Positions 43,967-52,842 of a stretch of 64,000 bases of DNA are shown in pieces. How positions within the stretch are numbered: position 1 is the first letter of the stretch; each line of letters opens with the position of its first letter. Below the pieces are notes generated by a model. It did not search any database. It was given only the letters and a program-made list of their open reading frames with translations, and was not told where the DNA came from. Source of the stretch: Ignavibacteria bacterium (lineage in GTDB: Bacteria; Bacteroidota; Ignavibacteria; Tepidaquicellales; Tepidaquicellaceae); assembly GCA_019694675.1 (NCBI GenBank), contig JAIBBK010000087.1, positions 1 through 64,000 of the forward strand, read 5' to 3'. The position numbers were made by a program, and so were the translations under genes.

Positions 43967-46114
43967 TTACTCAGCGGCAGTCATTTCAGTTTTTACAGTA
44001 TTGCTCTTCATTTCCGGAACTGTGCTTTCAACCGTAGCTGAAACAGGACCCGGACACGGGGTTACAACACTGACGAAGTTGAATACATTGTTATCGGTGA
44101 TCTGTGCATCCGTTGCATCAACTGTTCCGTCCGAGTTGATATCGGTTGCAAGATAGCATCCTGATACAAAGTTGAATGCATCATTGTCAATAAGTGATCC
44201 GTCAGATGCATCGATTGTTCCGTCCTGTGTTACATCACCGCCGAAGAATGCCCAGTTTGCGCCGTCAAGGATCATGTTGCCGCCGAAAGCCTGGGTTTGA
44301 GCTGACCTGAAATCGTAATTCAGCGCGCCTGCTGTGAAGCTCTGGGTTGCAGCGCTGACTGTTCTCAGGTGGTTGAGGGATGTTACGTCAAGATAATATC
44401 CGGTTCCGTTGGCAACCGAATCACCCCAGCAGAATACGCCTGTGCCTGCAACATCGGCTCTGCCCGTTGAAATGATGCCGCAAGCGCCTGTTCTGAGTGT
44501 GACCATAACATCTCCTGCCGTTCCTCCCTTACCTTCAAGCTGTGCACCAAGTGTAAGGAGCTTGAATGCTGCGCCTTCGTCACATCCTTTCCACGGATAT
44601 GTGGCAGCTCTCGGATTTCCGTCAATGTCATCTGTGACTGCACCAACAGGTGTACCGTTAAGATCACCGCCGACCGGGCCTCCGATCCTCAGGTTCGAAT
44701 TGGATACGAAATTGAAGCCTTTGAAGATTGAATGCTGATCGTACGGGCCATAGCAGAGGTTTGCTTTGAATGCTTCGATTGCGCCGTTCGGATAAACAAA
44801 TGATCCGTGAGCAGTCGCCCATGATGTTCCGACTGTTCCACCGGTTGACCAGTAAAGATTGTAGTCAACGCTTCTTGTTACGTTTGTGCTTGAGTCATAG
44901 TCTGCACCGATGTGGAAAGCTGTTGCACTTCCGCCAGTTCTTTCATTCACGAAGATATTGTTCTTCATGTTCATGAAATAGGTCTGCGTTCCAACCGGAG
45001 TAACAACGTTACCTGCATAGGATTCAGTAAGAGCAGCTGTTGCAGTGGAAGAAGCGCCTCCGATCCTTACCGTGTTGTTGTAAACATTGGCGGTATAGTT
45101 TGCAAACTGAACTGCATTGGAGAACTGAGTCTGAAGTCCGATCACCAGTGATCCGGTAGGATTGTTCGGGAACAATGAGAACATGTTGTTGATGTAATTG
45201 ACCGTTGTTACCGGATCTGTAAGGTTTGTGCCTGCAAGAGTAACTGGCAGGGCGATCGATCCTCTCAATGCTGATGAAAGTCCTACTGCTGTTGCGAGAT
45301 CCCTTACAACATTCTTGGTGATGTTGACGTTGCCGACTGCCTGAACCTGAATGCCTACCCATGAAGCCGCCATTGTGGACGCTGCATCATATGTAAGAAC
45401 GTTCTCTGTGCAGGTAACTCCGTTAACAAATGATCCGATGAAAATACCAAGGGCGTTGGTGTTCTTTACAATGTTTCCCCTGATGGTTGTGTTGTCATTT
45501 GTGAATGAGTTGGTAAGGTTTTGTGTTCCGAAAACCTGAATACCTCTTGCTCCTCTGTCAATGGAATTGTACTCAATGACATTGTTGTTGTTGCCGCCTG
45601 TACCGCCTGCTACAGTCTGAGCAATCTGAAAAAGTCTGCCGACTGTTGCTAGAGTTGTGCTTCCCTGCGCATTGATGTACCTTACTGTGTTATTGGAAGC
45701 TCCGTTTCTCCAGCATATTATGGAGTTGTTTACTCCGGTGTTGCCGTTTGTGATAGTAAGCGACCTTGTTGTGCCTGTTTGTCCGATTCTGCCGTCAATT
45801 GTTACATTGTCTGCATCATTGAGAATGATGATCGGTGAATTGGCATTTCCGGTAACGGTGAATGTTCCGCTGGTGTAAATATTGCACGATGTAATGTTTA
45901 CATTTGTAAGTACGGCAGAATCCGGTTCTGCATAACTGGCAGTAATTGTAACAGTTGGTGTAGCACCGTGCGTACCGGCATTCACTGCAGCAAATGCTGC
46001 TTTAAGATTTGCATAAGTGGCCAAGCTGGGTGTAACATCAACTTGAGCGCTTGCCATCTGATTCATTGCCATAAAGGCAAAAACGATGAACAAAGAAAAC
46101 AGTAGTTTTCTCAT
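43967..46114 (-). CDS. Secreted parallel beta-helix protein with dockerin-like C-terminus (paralogue of 33981)
   Basis: 715 residues. Signal peptide MRKLLFSLFIVFAFMAMNQMASAQ. The central part is a right-handed beta-helix with asparagine ladders (NNTVRYINAQGS, NNNVIEYNSIDRGARGIQV, TTIRGNIVKNTNALGIFIGS). The C-terminal region repeats the arrangement of the 33981 protein: the GALNYDFRSAQTQAFGGNM segment, then two EF-hand/dockerin-like loops, DVTQDGTIDASD and DINSDGTVDATD, each with a NAFNFV-like helix. A further 30-residue tail (ATVESTVPEMKSNTVKTEM) has no counterpart in the other protein. Likely cell-surface or secreted; no activity can be assigned. Promoter-like TTG (46191-46189) and TAATTTG (46165-46159) lie upstream. 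Confidence 0.82.
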   Translation of the reverse strand: MRKLLFSLFIVFAFMAMNQMASAQVDVTPSLATYANLKAAFAAVNAGTHGATPTVTITASYAEPDSAVLTNVNITSCNIYTSGTFTVTGNANSPIIILNDADNVTIDGRIGQTGTTRSLTITNGNTGVNNSIICWRNGASNNTVRYINAQGSTTLATVGRLFQIAQTVAGGTGGNNNNVIEYNSIDRGARGIQVFGTQNLTNSFTNDNTTIRGNIVKNTNALGIFIGSFVNGVTCTENVLTYDAASTMAASWVGIQVQAVGNVNITKNVVRDLATAVGLSSALRGSIALPVTLAGTNLTDPVTTVNYINNMFSLFPNNPTGSLVIGLQTQFSNAVQFANYTANVYNNTVRIGGASSTATAALTESYAGNVVTPVGTQTYFMNMKNNIFVNERTGGSATAFHIGADYDSSTNVTRSVDYNLYWSTGGTVGTSWATAHGSFVYPNGAIEAFKANLCYGPYDQHSIFKGFNFVSNSNLRIGGPVGGDLNGTPVGAVTDDIDGNPRAATYPWKGCDEGAAFKLLTLGAQLEGKGGTAGDVMVTLRTGACGIISTGRADVAGTGVFCWGDSVANGTGYYLDVTSLNHLRTVSAATQSFTAGALNYDFRSAQTQAFGGNMILDGANWAFFGGDVTQDGTIDASDGSLIDNDAFNFVSGCYLATDINSDGTVDATDAQITDNNVFNFVSVVTPCPGPVSATVESTVPEMKSNTVKTEMTAAE

Positions 46115-46519
46115 TTTCTTCCCCTTTTTAAGTTAGTTAGTGTGTGTGTTTGGATAAGCAAATTAGCACAATAATATTGAAAATGCTACAATTAATTTAG
46201 CTTTTTTTCCGGCTTTAGGATTTGAAAAGGTCTTTTCTCTGAGAAGATGCAACTCTTTGGCAGATATCAGGTTTTCTCCGCGGAGGGTTGTTCATTTGCC
46301 CTGGATCTCAAATTTCCGGGCTGATTTACGCCTTTCTATATGTGATTCTAGTTGATTCTGTCCGGAGATGCCAAAGCTTCTCAAAAATCAATGGGAATAT
46401 CTGCTTTGTAAAGGAAGCGCTTACTTAACCTTGATATGCTGAATCTCAATGTCTATTTTTGGCAAATTCAATGGCTATGAAGGCCTTTTGTGACACTTAA
46501 ATAAAACCATAAAGTCAAA
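46115..46519. other. 405-base intergenic region with divergent promoters
   Basis: Separates the minus-strand beta-helix gene from the plus-strand lipoprotein gene. It holds a strong-looking rightward promoter (46431-46461) and a weaker leftward one (46159-46191). Between them I see no ORF above noise, hairpin or repeat. AT-rich at both ends. Confidence 0.6.
46431..46461 (+). promoter_or_regulatory. Promoter of the 46520 lipoprotein gene
   Basis: TTG (46431-46433), 20 bases, then TATTTTTG (46454-46461), an exact match to the TAnnTTTG form of Bacteroidota. Transcription would begin about 50 bases before the ATG at 46520. Confidence 0.55.
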
Positions 46520-47185
46520 ATGAAGACTGCCATCTTGCTGGTTCTGGCAATGCTGATCTCAATGAATTTCTATTCATGTTCATCAGTAACGGATGTTAGC
46601 GGCACCTGGAAGAAGCCGGGAACAACATCCCAAAAGTATACGAAGATCGTTGTGCTTGGTGTATCCAAGGAAGTAGTGAAACGCGCCACACTTGAAAACG
46701 CCGTGGTGGCGGATATGAAAAAATACGGCATTAATGCTGTTGCAGGAACAAGCATAATTCCGGACACTTTCATTGATTCCGACGGCGACGGGAAAGTTGA
46801 CGAAAAAGTTAAGGAAGAAATAGTAAAAAAGCTTAAGGACAATGGTGTTGACGGAGCTTTTGTAATGTCTCTTACCGGCAAAGACGAGAAGGAATACTAT
46901 GTGCCCGGCACATACAGTTATGGTCCGATGTACTCGCCATATGCAGGATACTACGGATTCAACAACTATTACTACGGCGCATGGAACACCATTTATTCTC
47001 CCGGATACTACACCAAGCAAACCAATGTGTTCTTCGCATCGAATTTTTACAATCTGAACACTATGAATCTTGTTTGGTCTGCACAGTCAGAAACATTCAA
47101 TCCTACTTCGCTTAAGGATTTTGCACAGTCTTATGCAACGACCGTTGTGGAAGAGTTTGTAAGCTCCGGTGTTGTAAGAAAATAG
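46520..47185 (+). CDS. Tyr/Gly-rich lipoprotein, DUF4136-like
   Basis: 221 residues. The signal sequence ends in the lipobox MNFYSCSS (Cys20), so it is a lipoprotein. The part at about 40-125 alternates strands and helices like DUF4136 or related outer-membrane lipoproteins (TKIVVLGVSKEVVKRATLENAVVADM-like order), and contains the acidic loop DSDGDGKVDEK, which resembles a calcium-binding loop. Residues about 130-165 are very rich in Tyr, Gly and Pro. No function is known. Followed by a strong terminator; it stands alone between two minus-strand genes. Confidence 0.65.
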   Translation: MKTAILLVLAMLISMNFYSCSSVTDVSGTWKKPGTTSQKYTKIVVLGVSKEVVKRATLENAVVADMKKYGINAVAGTSIIPDTFIDSDGDGKVDEKVKEEIVKKLKDNGVDGAFVMSLTGKDEKEYYVPGTYSYGPMYSPYAGYYGFNNYYYGAWNTIYSPGYYTKQTNVFFASNFYNLNTMNLVWSAQSETFNPTSLKDFAQSYATTVVEEFVSSGVVRK

Positions 47186-47214
47186 ACCGAACAGAAGTGC
47201 CAGATTTCAAAATG

Positions 47215-47238
47215 CCCCGGCCCTGAGCCGGGGTTTTT
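47215..47238 (+). terminator. Terminator after the 46520 lipoprotein gene
   Basis: Stem ccccggc / gccgggg, loop cctga, then TTTTT. The HEAT-repeat gene on the other strand ends at 47238. Confidence 0.87.
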
Positions 47239-48116
47239 CACTTTTTGAGGGTGATGCCGTTGGCTTTGCAAAACTTCCTTACCGCATCCGGATGACGATG
47301 CGATAAATGCCTTAAGGATGACTTTGCCGCATTTTTTACAAACCTGTCTTCATTCACCAAAAGGCATTTGAGAACTTCCATTGCCTCGTCAGGATTTCTC
47401 CTGCCAAAGCTGTTATTGAAACTCATTGCGGCATTCCACAGCACATACCTGTCATCAGATTTGATGATCTTCTTCAGAAACTCAAATGTCTGCAACGGCA
47501 GAGCATTGCCGAAGTGAGAACCGAGAATAAATGGCCCGAGATTTCTTCTTACATAAACAGAACTGTCGCTCAGAAAAAGTGAGATTATTTTAAACCCCTT
47601 GGGACACTCTTTCACGTTCCTGAATGCCAGCGCAGAGAAAAGTACTGCTCTCCTTACATTTTCAGAGTTGTGGGAGGCAAGTCTCAGCATCTCATGGTAA
47701 AGCTCCGGATTGCCCGCAACAACCCGGATCAGGGCTGAGGCGGCGTACTCCCTCACTTCCCAGTTGTTATCGTCAGCAGTCTTCAGTATCAGATTCATTA
47801 CATTTTCCGGGGATTCGGAGTATCCCCTCCAAACAAGAGAAACTCCGACCTCTTTTGCGTTTCCGCTTTCTGCGGTGCACAATCTCTTGCCGAATTTGTA
47901 GAACAATCGCCGGCTGTCAGCACCTTCCCCAATTGCATTTTCAAGTTCTCTGATCACGAATCTCTTGTCTTTGGTCTTTGCTGTTCCGGCATGCGGGGTG
48001 GAAACCGAATCAAGTATGCCAATGATCTGTTCAGTTTCAAAATTCTTTGCAAGCCTGCGTATTAGCGACTTCCTGCTTTCGCTTAGGCTGGAATCTTTGG
48101 GTTTCTTTTGTGTCAT
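47238..48116 (-). CDS. HEAT-repeat / DNA-alkylation-repeat-like protein
   Basis: 292 residues, all-helical. About six HEAT-like helix pairs can be followed: NNWEVREYAASALIRVV, NSENVRRAVLFSALAFR, SSVYVRRNLGPFILGS, DDRYVLWNAAMSFN and DRFVKNAAKSSLRHLS. This pattern occurs both in DNA-alkylation repair glycosylases (AlkD) and in simple scaffold proteins. I cannot see the AlkD catalytic Asp with confidence, so the DNA-repair role is only a possibility. No signal peptide, so it is cytoplasmic. It stands alone and is opposite in strand to nuoJ. Confidence 0.65.
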   Translation of the reverse strand: MTQKKPKDSSLSESRKSLIRRLAKNFETEQIIGILDSVSTPHAGTAKTKDKRFVIRELENAIGEGADSRRLFYKFGKRLCTAESGNAKEVGVSLVWRGYSESPENVMNLILKTADDNNWEVREYAASALIRVVAGNPELYHEMLRLASHNSENVRRAVLFSALAFRNVKECPKGFKIISLFLSDSSVYVRRNLGPFILGSHFGNALPLQTFEFLKKIIKSDDRYVLWNAAMSFNNSFGRRNPDEAMEVLKCLLVNEDRFVKNAAKSSLRHLSHRHPDAVRKFCKANGITLKK

Positions 48117-48198
48117 GTTAAGAGGGATTATTGATCCGGCTTAATGGAATTACATATCTTTCTCATAAATCCTATATTGCAGCAATCAAAACGGGAAA

Positions 48199-48717
48199 AT
48201 GAATCTGGACCTTGAGAACATTTTGTTTTTTGTGATGAGCACTTTCGCAGTTGCCTCAGCGCTGTTAATGATCACAAGAAAGAATCCGATCACCAGCGCG
48301 CTTTATCTTATTCTCAATTTCTTTTGTGTATCCGGGCTGTACCTTCTTCTCAAAGCTCAGTTCATTGCGATAATCCAGGTGCTTGTTTACATGGGAGCCA
48401 TAATGGTGCTGTTTCTTTTTGTTATCATGCTGCTTAACCTACAGGATGAAAGCAAGTTCAAGGAGAATTATTCATACAAGAAGATAACGGCCATACTGCT
48501 TTCGATCTTCCTGTTCGGCATCCTGAGTATTACGGTTTATTCGGGATTTTCCGGGAAGATGAAAGTAATGCATGAGAAGGCACTTGAGATCGGGAAAGCG
48601 GAATTTCTCGGGGCGGAACTGTTTACCAGCTATTCATTCCCGTTTGAGCTTGCTTCGTTTCTTCTGCTTGCGGCGATAGTCGGCGCTGTGGTTCTAGCCA
48701 AAAAGAAATTCGACTGA
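48199..48717 (+). CDS. nuoJ: NADH-quinone oxidoreductase subunit J, isolated
   Basis: Membrane-arm subunit of complex I. 172 residues, five membrane spans. The family segments NPITSALYLILNFFCVSGLYLLL and the following QFIAIIQVLVYMGAIMVLFLFVIMLL are complete. It is intact, but no other nuo gene adjoins it: the HEAT-repeat gene lies upstream and serS starts from the other side, with stops touching at 48717/48718. nuoG, H, I and K-N are not in the window. The upstream region contains TATATTGC, as before nuoA. Confidence 0.95.
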   Translation: MNLDLENILFFVMSTFAVASALLMITRKNPITSALYLILNFFCVSGLYLLLKAQFIAIIQVLVYMGAIMVLFLFVIMLLNLQDESKFKENYSYKKITAILLSIFLFGILSITVYSGFSGKMKVMHEKALEIGKAEFLGAELFTSYSFPFELASFLLLAAIVGAVVLAKKKFD

Positions 48718-49992
48718 CTAGATAAGCTCAAATCCCGTAAACGGCCTCAGGACCTCAGGCACTTTTATATTTCCTTCCGCCGTCTGATTAGCTTCCAGCA
48801 AAGCAACCATCAATCTCGAAGTAGCAAGGCCCGATCCGTTCAGTATATGAACAAATTCTGTCTTTGACTTTCCGTTATATGCAGTCTTCCTGTATCTTGC
48901 CATAGCCCTCCTTGACTGAAAGTCCGTGCAGTTGCTTACTGAAGATGCCTCCAGCCACTTGTTTTCAGCATACGACCATACTTCAATATCGTAGCACTTT
49001 GAAGCTGCAAAACCAATGTCTCCGGTGCACAGCTCAATGACCCTGTAATGAACACCCAGCTTCTCGAGAATTCCGCATGCATGCGAAAGCATCTTCTCAA
49101 GTTCCTCGTATGATGATTCTGGCTCGCAGAAAGTTATGAGTTCAACTTTGTTGAACTGGTGCACCCTCAGAAATCCCTTTGTATCCTTGCCGTAACTCCC
49201 GGCTTCGCGCCTGAAGCAGTTTGTGAAGCCGCAGTACTTAAGAGGAAGTTCTTCAGACTTGAGTATCTCATCCCTGTGTATGTTCAGTATGGAAACCTCG
49301 GCTGTAGGAATTGCAAACAGGTCATCCTTCTCCATATAATACATGTCTTCCTCAAACTTCGGAACTTTCTCCGCCGCTTCCATCGATCTCCTGCTTACAA
49401 GTACGGGCGTGATGACTTCCCTGTATCCGTTCTTCCCCTGTTCTTCAAGCATAAAGTTTATGAGCGCTCTTTCCAGGCGAGCACCCTTTCCTTTGTAAAG
49501 CGCAAATCCGCTTCCTGATATCTTTGCGGCCCTTTCAAAATCAAGGATGTCCAGCCTTTTGCCAAGCTCAACATGATCGAGCGGGGTAAATGAGAACTCT
49601 TTTCTTTCTCCCCATATCTTCACTTCCACATTTTCGTCCTGAGATCTTCCTTCCGGAACAGATTCATGAGGAAGATTCGGGATGTAACTTAAGTATTGGT
49701 CGATCTCCCGGTCAGTGTTCTTAAGTTCTTCATCAAGCAGTTTGATCTCATCGGAAACCTTCTTCATTTCAGCGATCTTGTCATCCGCATTTTGCTTTCC
49801 GCGCTTGAGCACGGCTATTTCGTCCGATACGGAGTTCCTGAGCTCCTTAAGCTTTTCAGACCTCTTGATTAGATCGAGCCTGCTCTTGTCCAGGCTGAAT
49901 ACTTTGTCAATCTTGGAAGGTTCTTCTCCTCTGAGTGCCAGCCTGCCCTTCACGAGATCCGCATTTTCTCTGATGATCTTTATGTCCAGCAT
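48718..49992 (-). CDS. serS: Seryl-tRNA synthetase
   Basis: Charges tRNA-Ser and tRNA-Sec with serine. 424 residues, full length. An N-terminal coiled-coil arm (about 30-100) is followed by the class II core: motif 2 FRREAGSYGKDTKGFLRVHQFNKVE and motif 3 GSGLATSRLMVALLEAN (about 385-401), ending in IKVPEVLRPFTGFELI. It is last in a leftward run with an RmlD-like gene 13 bases upstream. Its stop touches that of nuoJ. Confidence 0.98.
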   Translation of the reverse strand: MLDIKIIRENADLVKGRLALRGEEPSKIDKVFSLDKSRLDLIKRSEKLKELRNSVSDEIAVLKRGKQNADDKIAEMKKVSDEIKLLDEELKNTDREIDQYLSYIPNLPHESVPEGRSQDENVEVKIWGERKEFSFTPLDHVELGKRLDILDFERAAKISGSGFALYKGKGARLERALINFMLEEQGKNGYREVITPVLVSRRSMEAAEKVPKFEEDMYYMEKDDLFAIPTAEVSILNIHRDEILKSEELPLKYCGFTNCFRREAGSYGKDTKGFLRVHQFNKVELITFCEPESSYEELEKMLSHACGILEKLGVHYRVIELCTGDIGFAASKCYDIEVWSYAENKWLEASSVSNCTDFQSRRAMARYRKTAYNGKSKTEFVHILNGSGLATSRLMVALLEANQTAEGNIKVPEVLRPFTGFELI

Positions 49993-50005
49993 TTCATATT
50001 ATTTA

Positions 50006-50914
50006 TTAATGACCCAACTGAAATTTCAGAAATCTCAATCCTTCCATCGAGTCCATTGGCTTGAAGCCAAGTTCCGCCTCGGCTTTGAAAGTTGTCAGTC
50101 CTGATCTCATCGGCCTAGGCGCGGGCTGATTGAGCAATTCCGTTGTGATCGGCCTCACGAGTCCTTTGTCGTATCCAAAGACTTCGCACAGATTATGAGC
50201 GAACATGTATCTTGATATCACATCCGGGCCCGCAATATTATAGATCCCTGTACAGCCTCTCTCGACGATCCTCATTGTTCCCACGGCAAGATCTTCCACC
50301 ATGGTTGTATTGCTGATCTGATCGGTCACCACATTTACAAGTTCATTGTTGGAGAGCTTGTCAACAAGCCACAGCGCAAAATTCGGCTTTACGTTCTTTC
50401 CTGTTCCGTAGATCACAAGGGTCCGTATGATGGCATGTTCTATGTCGCTTGTCTTCAGAGCATTCTCAGATGCCAGCTTCTCCCTTCCGTAAAATGAAAT
50501 CGGGTTGGGTACGGCATCCTCCGAATACGGCCCGTTTCTGCCGTCAAATACATAGTCCGTTGAAAAGTGTATGATCCTCGCGCCGTTCATCCTTGCCGCT
50601 ATTATAAGGTTCTTTACTCCGTCAACATTGATCTTCCATGAAGCTTCACGCTCTGTTTCGCAGGCATCCACATTTGTAAAAGCCGCGCAGTTTATAATTA
50701 CATTCGGAGAAAATTCCGATGCAGTTCTCTTTACATCATCTTTGCTTGTGATGTCGAGAGTCCTGTATTCGCATTTGTCATACAAGTAAGAATACTCCTC
50801 GGCCGAAGTGATAAGAAGATCATGGTCAGTTTCTCTGAGGAACATTTTGGATACGGCCTGTCCAAGCAAACCGTTGGAGCCTGTGATAAGAATATTGAGT
50901 TTGCCCGGTTTCAT
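50006..50914 (-). CDS. RmlD-like NAD(P)-dependent sugar reductase
   Basis: 302 residues of the extended SDR family. The Rossmann motif ITGSNGLLGQAV (about 10-21), the dTDP-sugar reductase segments AAFTNVDACETE and STDYVFDGRNGPYSE, and the catalytic YGREK (YxxxK) are visible. RmlD makes dTDP-rhamnose, but no rmlA/B/C genes adjoin, so the substrate is uncertain. It follows the PfkB gene after three bases. Confidence 0.85.
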   Translation of the reverse strand: MKPGKLNILITGSNGLLGQAVSKMFLRETDHDLLITSAEEYSYLYDKCEYRTLDITSKDDVKRTASEFSPNVIINCAAFTNVDACETEREASWKINVDGVKNLIIAARMNGARIIHFSTDYVFDGRNGPYSEDAVPNPISFYGREKLASENALKTSDIEHAIIRTLVIYGTGKNVKPNFALWLVDKLSNNELVNVVTDQISNTTMVEDLAVGTMRIVERGCTGIYNIAGPDVISRYMFAHNLCEVFGYDKGLVRPITTELLNQPAPRPMRSGLTTFKAEAELGFKPMDSMEGLRFLKFQLGH

Positions 50915-50917
50915 TGC

Positions 50918-51853
50918 TCAGGCAAGTTTGTGAAGTTCACTGATTCCTTCTAGGGAAGTGTTATATGACGCCATACGGTTTGCATAATGGATGCTCTTTT
51001 CAAAATTGGCATTCTTTGAATAATCGAGCGTGAATGCAGATGCAAACACATCACCGCACCCTGTTGAGTCAACGAACCTCGGGTTCTCAATTGCCGCTAC
51101 CTGCAATTGGTCAAGGTCAAAGAACTTCTCGTTTCCAAAGGACTTTTCAGTCTTCGTGTACCCCGTCGCTCCGTCAACACCCTTTGTGACGATCATTCCC
51201 TTCACGGGATAATTATTGCTCATCAGTATCTTTTCAGCTATCCTGTACTCCGGAAGCTTCTCTCTGCTGAGTATCGATACCTCGAACTGATTCATCTGCA
51301 CCGTATCTGCATTTGTACACCACTCGTACCAGTCGTCAACATGAACATGAGTTCTCTTGCCGTCTTCGCCGGTTTTCATAACGATATTATGGATGTCAAT
51401 GTGTATGTACCCATTGTAGTTCTTTCTGATGTTCTTCATTGTTCCGAGACTGATGTCAACTCCTGAGACCATGTTTACAAGCACTGCGTCCGCCATATGA
51501 AGAAACGATCTGCATTCATCAATACCGAGAGCATGAGTGGGTTCAGTTGATTTCTCGATCCTTGCACTCTTGTCAGCATTGTACAGATTGTAATACAGAT
51601 TGACTTTTCTTGTAGGATGCTTAACCTTGTTCACACCCTGGGTCATGATATTCGGATAACCGCTGAAGATTGCAACGATGTTATCGAACTCGTCCTCTCC
51701 GACATTCATCAGAGGTATCACTCTGTCTTCCTTTCCCGCCAGCACAGCCATGCTGATGACCGAATAAAGGATGCCTCCGTAACTGTTTGTTACAGTTCCG
51801 TCAGCTTTGTGTATCACGTCAACGCACGGCTCTCCGATTACAATGTAGTTCAT
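50918..51853 (-). CDS. PfkB-family carbohydrate kinase
   Basis: 311 residues. The N-terminus has the ribokinase-like pattern IGEPCVDVIHKADG and GGILYSVISMAVLAG. The C-terminal PfkB signature 2 reads DSTGCGDVFASAF with the catalytic Asp in GCGD; the usual residue before GD is Ala, so the Cys is a small departure. The family phosphorylates sugars or nucleosides; the specificity is unknown. It overlaps the aldo/keto reductase gene by four bases, so a shared pathway is likely. Confidence 0.85.
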   Translation of the reverse strand: MNYIVIGEPCVDVIHKADGTVTNSYGGILYSVISMAVLAGKEDRVIPLMNVGEDEFDNIVAIFSGYPNIMTQGVNKVKHPTRKVNLYYNLYNADKSARIEKSTEPTHALGIDECRSFLHMADAVLVNMVSGVDISLGTMKNIRKNYNGYIHIDIHNIVMKTGEDGKRTHVHVDDWYEWCTNADTVQMNQFEVSILSREKLPEYRIAEKILMSNNYPVKGMIVTKGVDGATGYTKTEKSFGNEKFFDLDQLQVAAIENPRFVDSTGCGDVFASAFTLDYSKNANFEKSIHYANRMASYNTSLEGISELHKLA

Positions 51854-52806
51854 TTTGCTGGTTTGAATAGTTTGTCTATCTTCGAAATTATATTTGCAGG
51901 AACTTCAATTTCACCCGCCTTAAGATTTTCCAGGAGTTGCGTAAGCTTTGTAGCCGATGTAATTGCACTGGCCAGGATCTCATTCCTGAGGCACCACTGA
52001 AGCGCGAGGCATGATGGAGAGGTTCCAAGTTCTGCGGCAATATTCACAAGCTTGTGAACTCTTTGCCTGTTCACTGAGGTCATGTATGATTCAACGAACA
52101 TGCTTGATTTCTTGTTGCCGAGCCTTGAATCAACTGCAGGTGTCCCGGTGTCGTACTTTCCCGTTAGCACGCCCTGTGCAAGCGGCGACCAGACCACTTG
52201 CCCGATGCCCTTTGTCTTACAGTATGCAAGGACCCCGTTTGTCTCAATGTTTCTGTGGAGAAGGCTGTATTGCGGCTGATTGCTGACCGGTTTGTGAAGG
52301 CCGTTCTTTGAACAGAATTCATATGCGGACCTGATTTGACCCGCTGTCCATTCGCTTGTTCCCCAATATAGGATCTTTCCCTGCTCAATAAGAGTGTGGA
52401 ATGCCCTGCAGGTTTCTTCAACTGTTGTATCTTCGTCATATCTGTGGCATTGATAGAGATCTATGTAATCAGTCTTGAGGTATGTGAGTGAGTTGTGCAC
52501 CGACTCGAATACATGTTTTCGGGAAAGGCCCCTGTCGTTGGGATTGTCAGACATCGGCCAATAGCATTTTGAGGCAATGAACAGGTCCTGCCTCTTGAGC
52601 CCCTGAAGCGTCTTTCCGAGAAACTGCTCTGCCCTGCCCCGGGCATAAACGTCAGCTGTATCTATGAAATTGATCCCGGAATCAACAGCCTTCATCGTGA
52701 TCTTCCTGCCTTCCTTTTCATCAACGGATCCGCCCAGTGTAAGCCAGCTCCCAAGGCCAATCACGCTTACCTTTGCACCGCAGTTACCTATCCTTCTGTA
52801 CTTCAC
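51850..52806 (-). CDS. Aldo/keto reductase
   Basis: 318 residues, TIM-barrel NADPH-dependent oxidoreductase. The catalytic tetrad is present: Asp and Tyr in FIDTADVYARGRAE, Lys in FIASKCYW and His in DLYQCHRYD. The cofactor-binding end VIGLGSW and late SATKLTQLLENLKA agree with the Tas/YajO-like group. Substrate unknown. Adjacent to the PfkB kinase gene (four-base overlap) and a PorV-like gene 36 bases upstream. Confidence 0.9.
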   Translation of the reverse strand: MKYRRIGNCGAKVSVIGLGSWLTLGGSVDEKEGRKITMKAVDSGINFIDTADVYARGRAEQFLGKTLQGLKRQDLFIASKCYWPMSDNPNDRGLSRKHVFESVHNSLTYLKTDYIDLYQCHRYDEDTTVEETCRAFHTLIEQGKILYWGTSEWTAGQIRSAYEFCSKNGLHKPVSNQPQYSLLHRNIETNGVLAYCKTKGIGQVVWSPLAQGVLTGKYDTGTPAVDSRLGNKKSSMFVESYMTSVNRQRVHKLVNIAAELGTSPSCLALQWCLRNEILASAITSATKLTQLLENLKAGEIEVPANIISKIDKLFKPAK

Positions 52807-52842
52807 AGTATTTTAGTTTAGCTTTCGTTGTGTAAGTTTATG

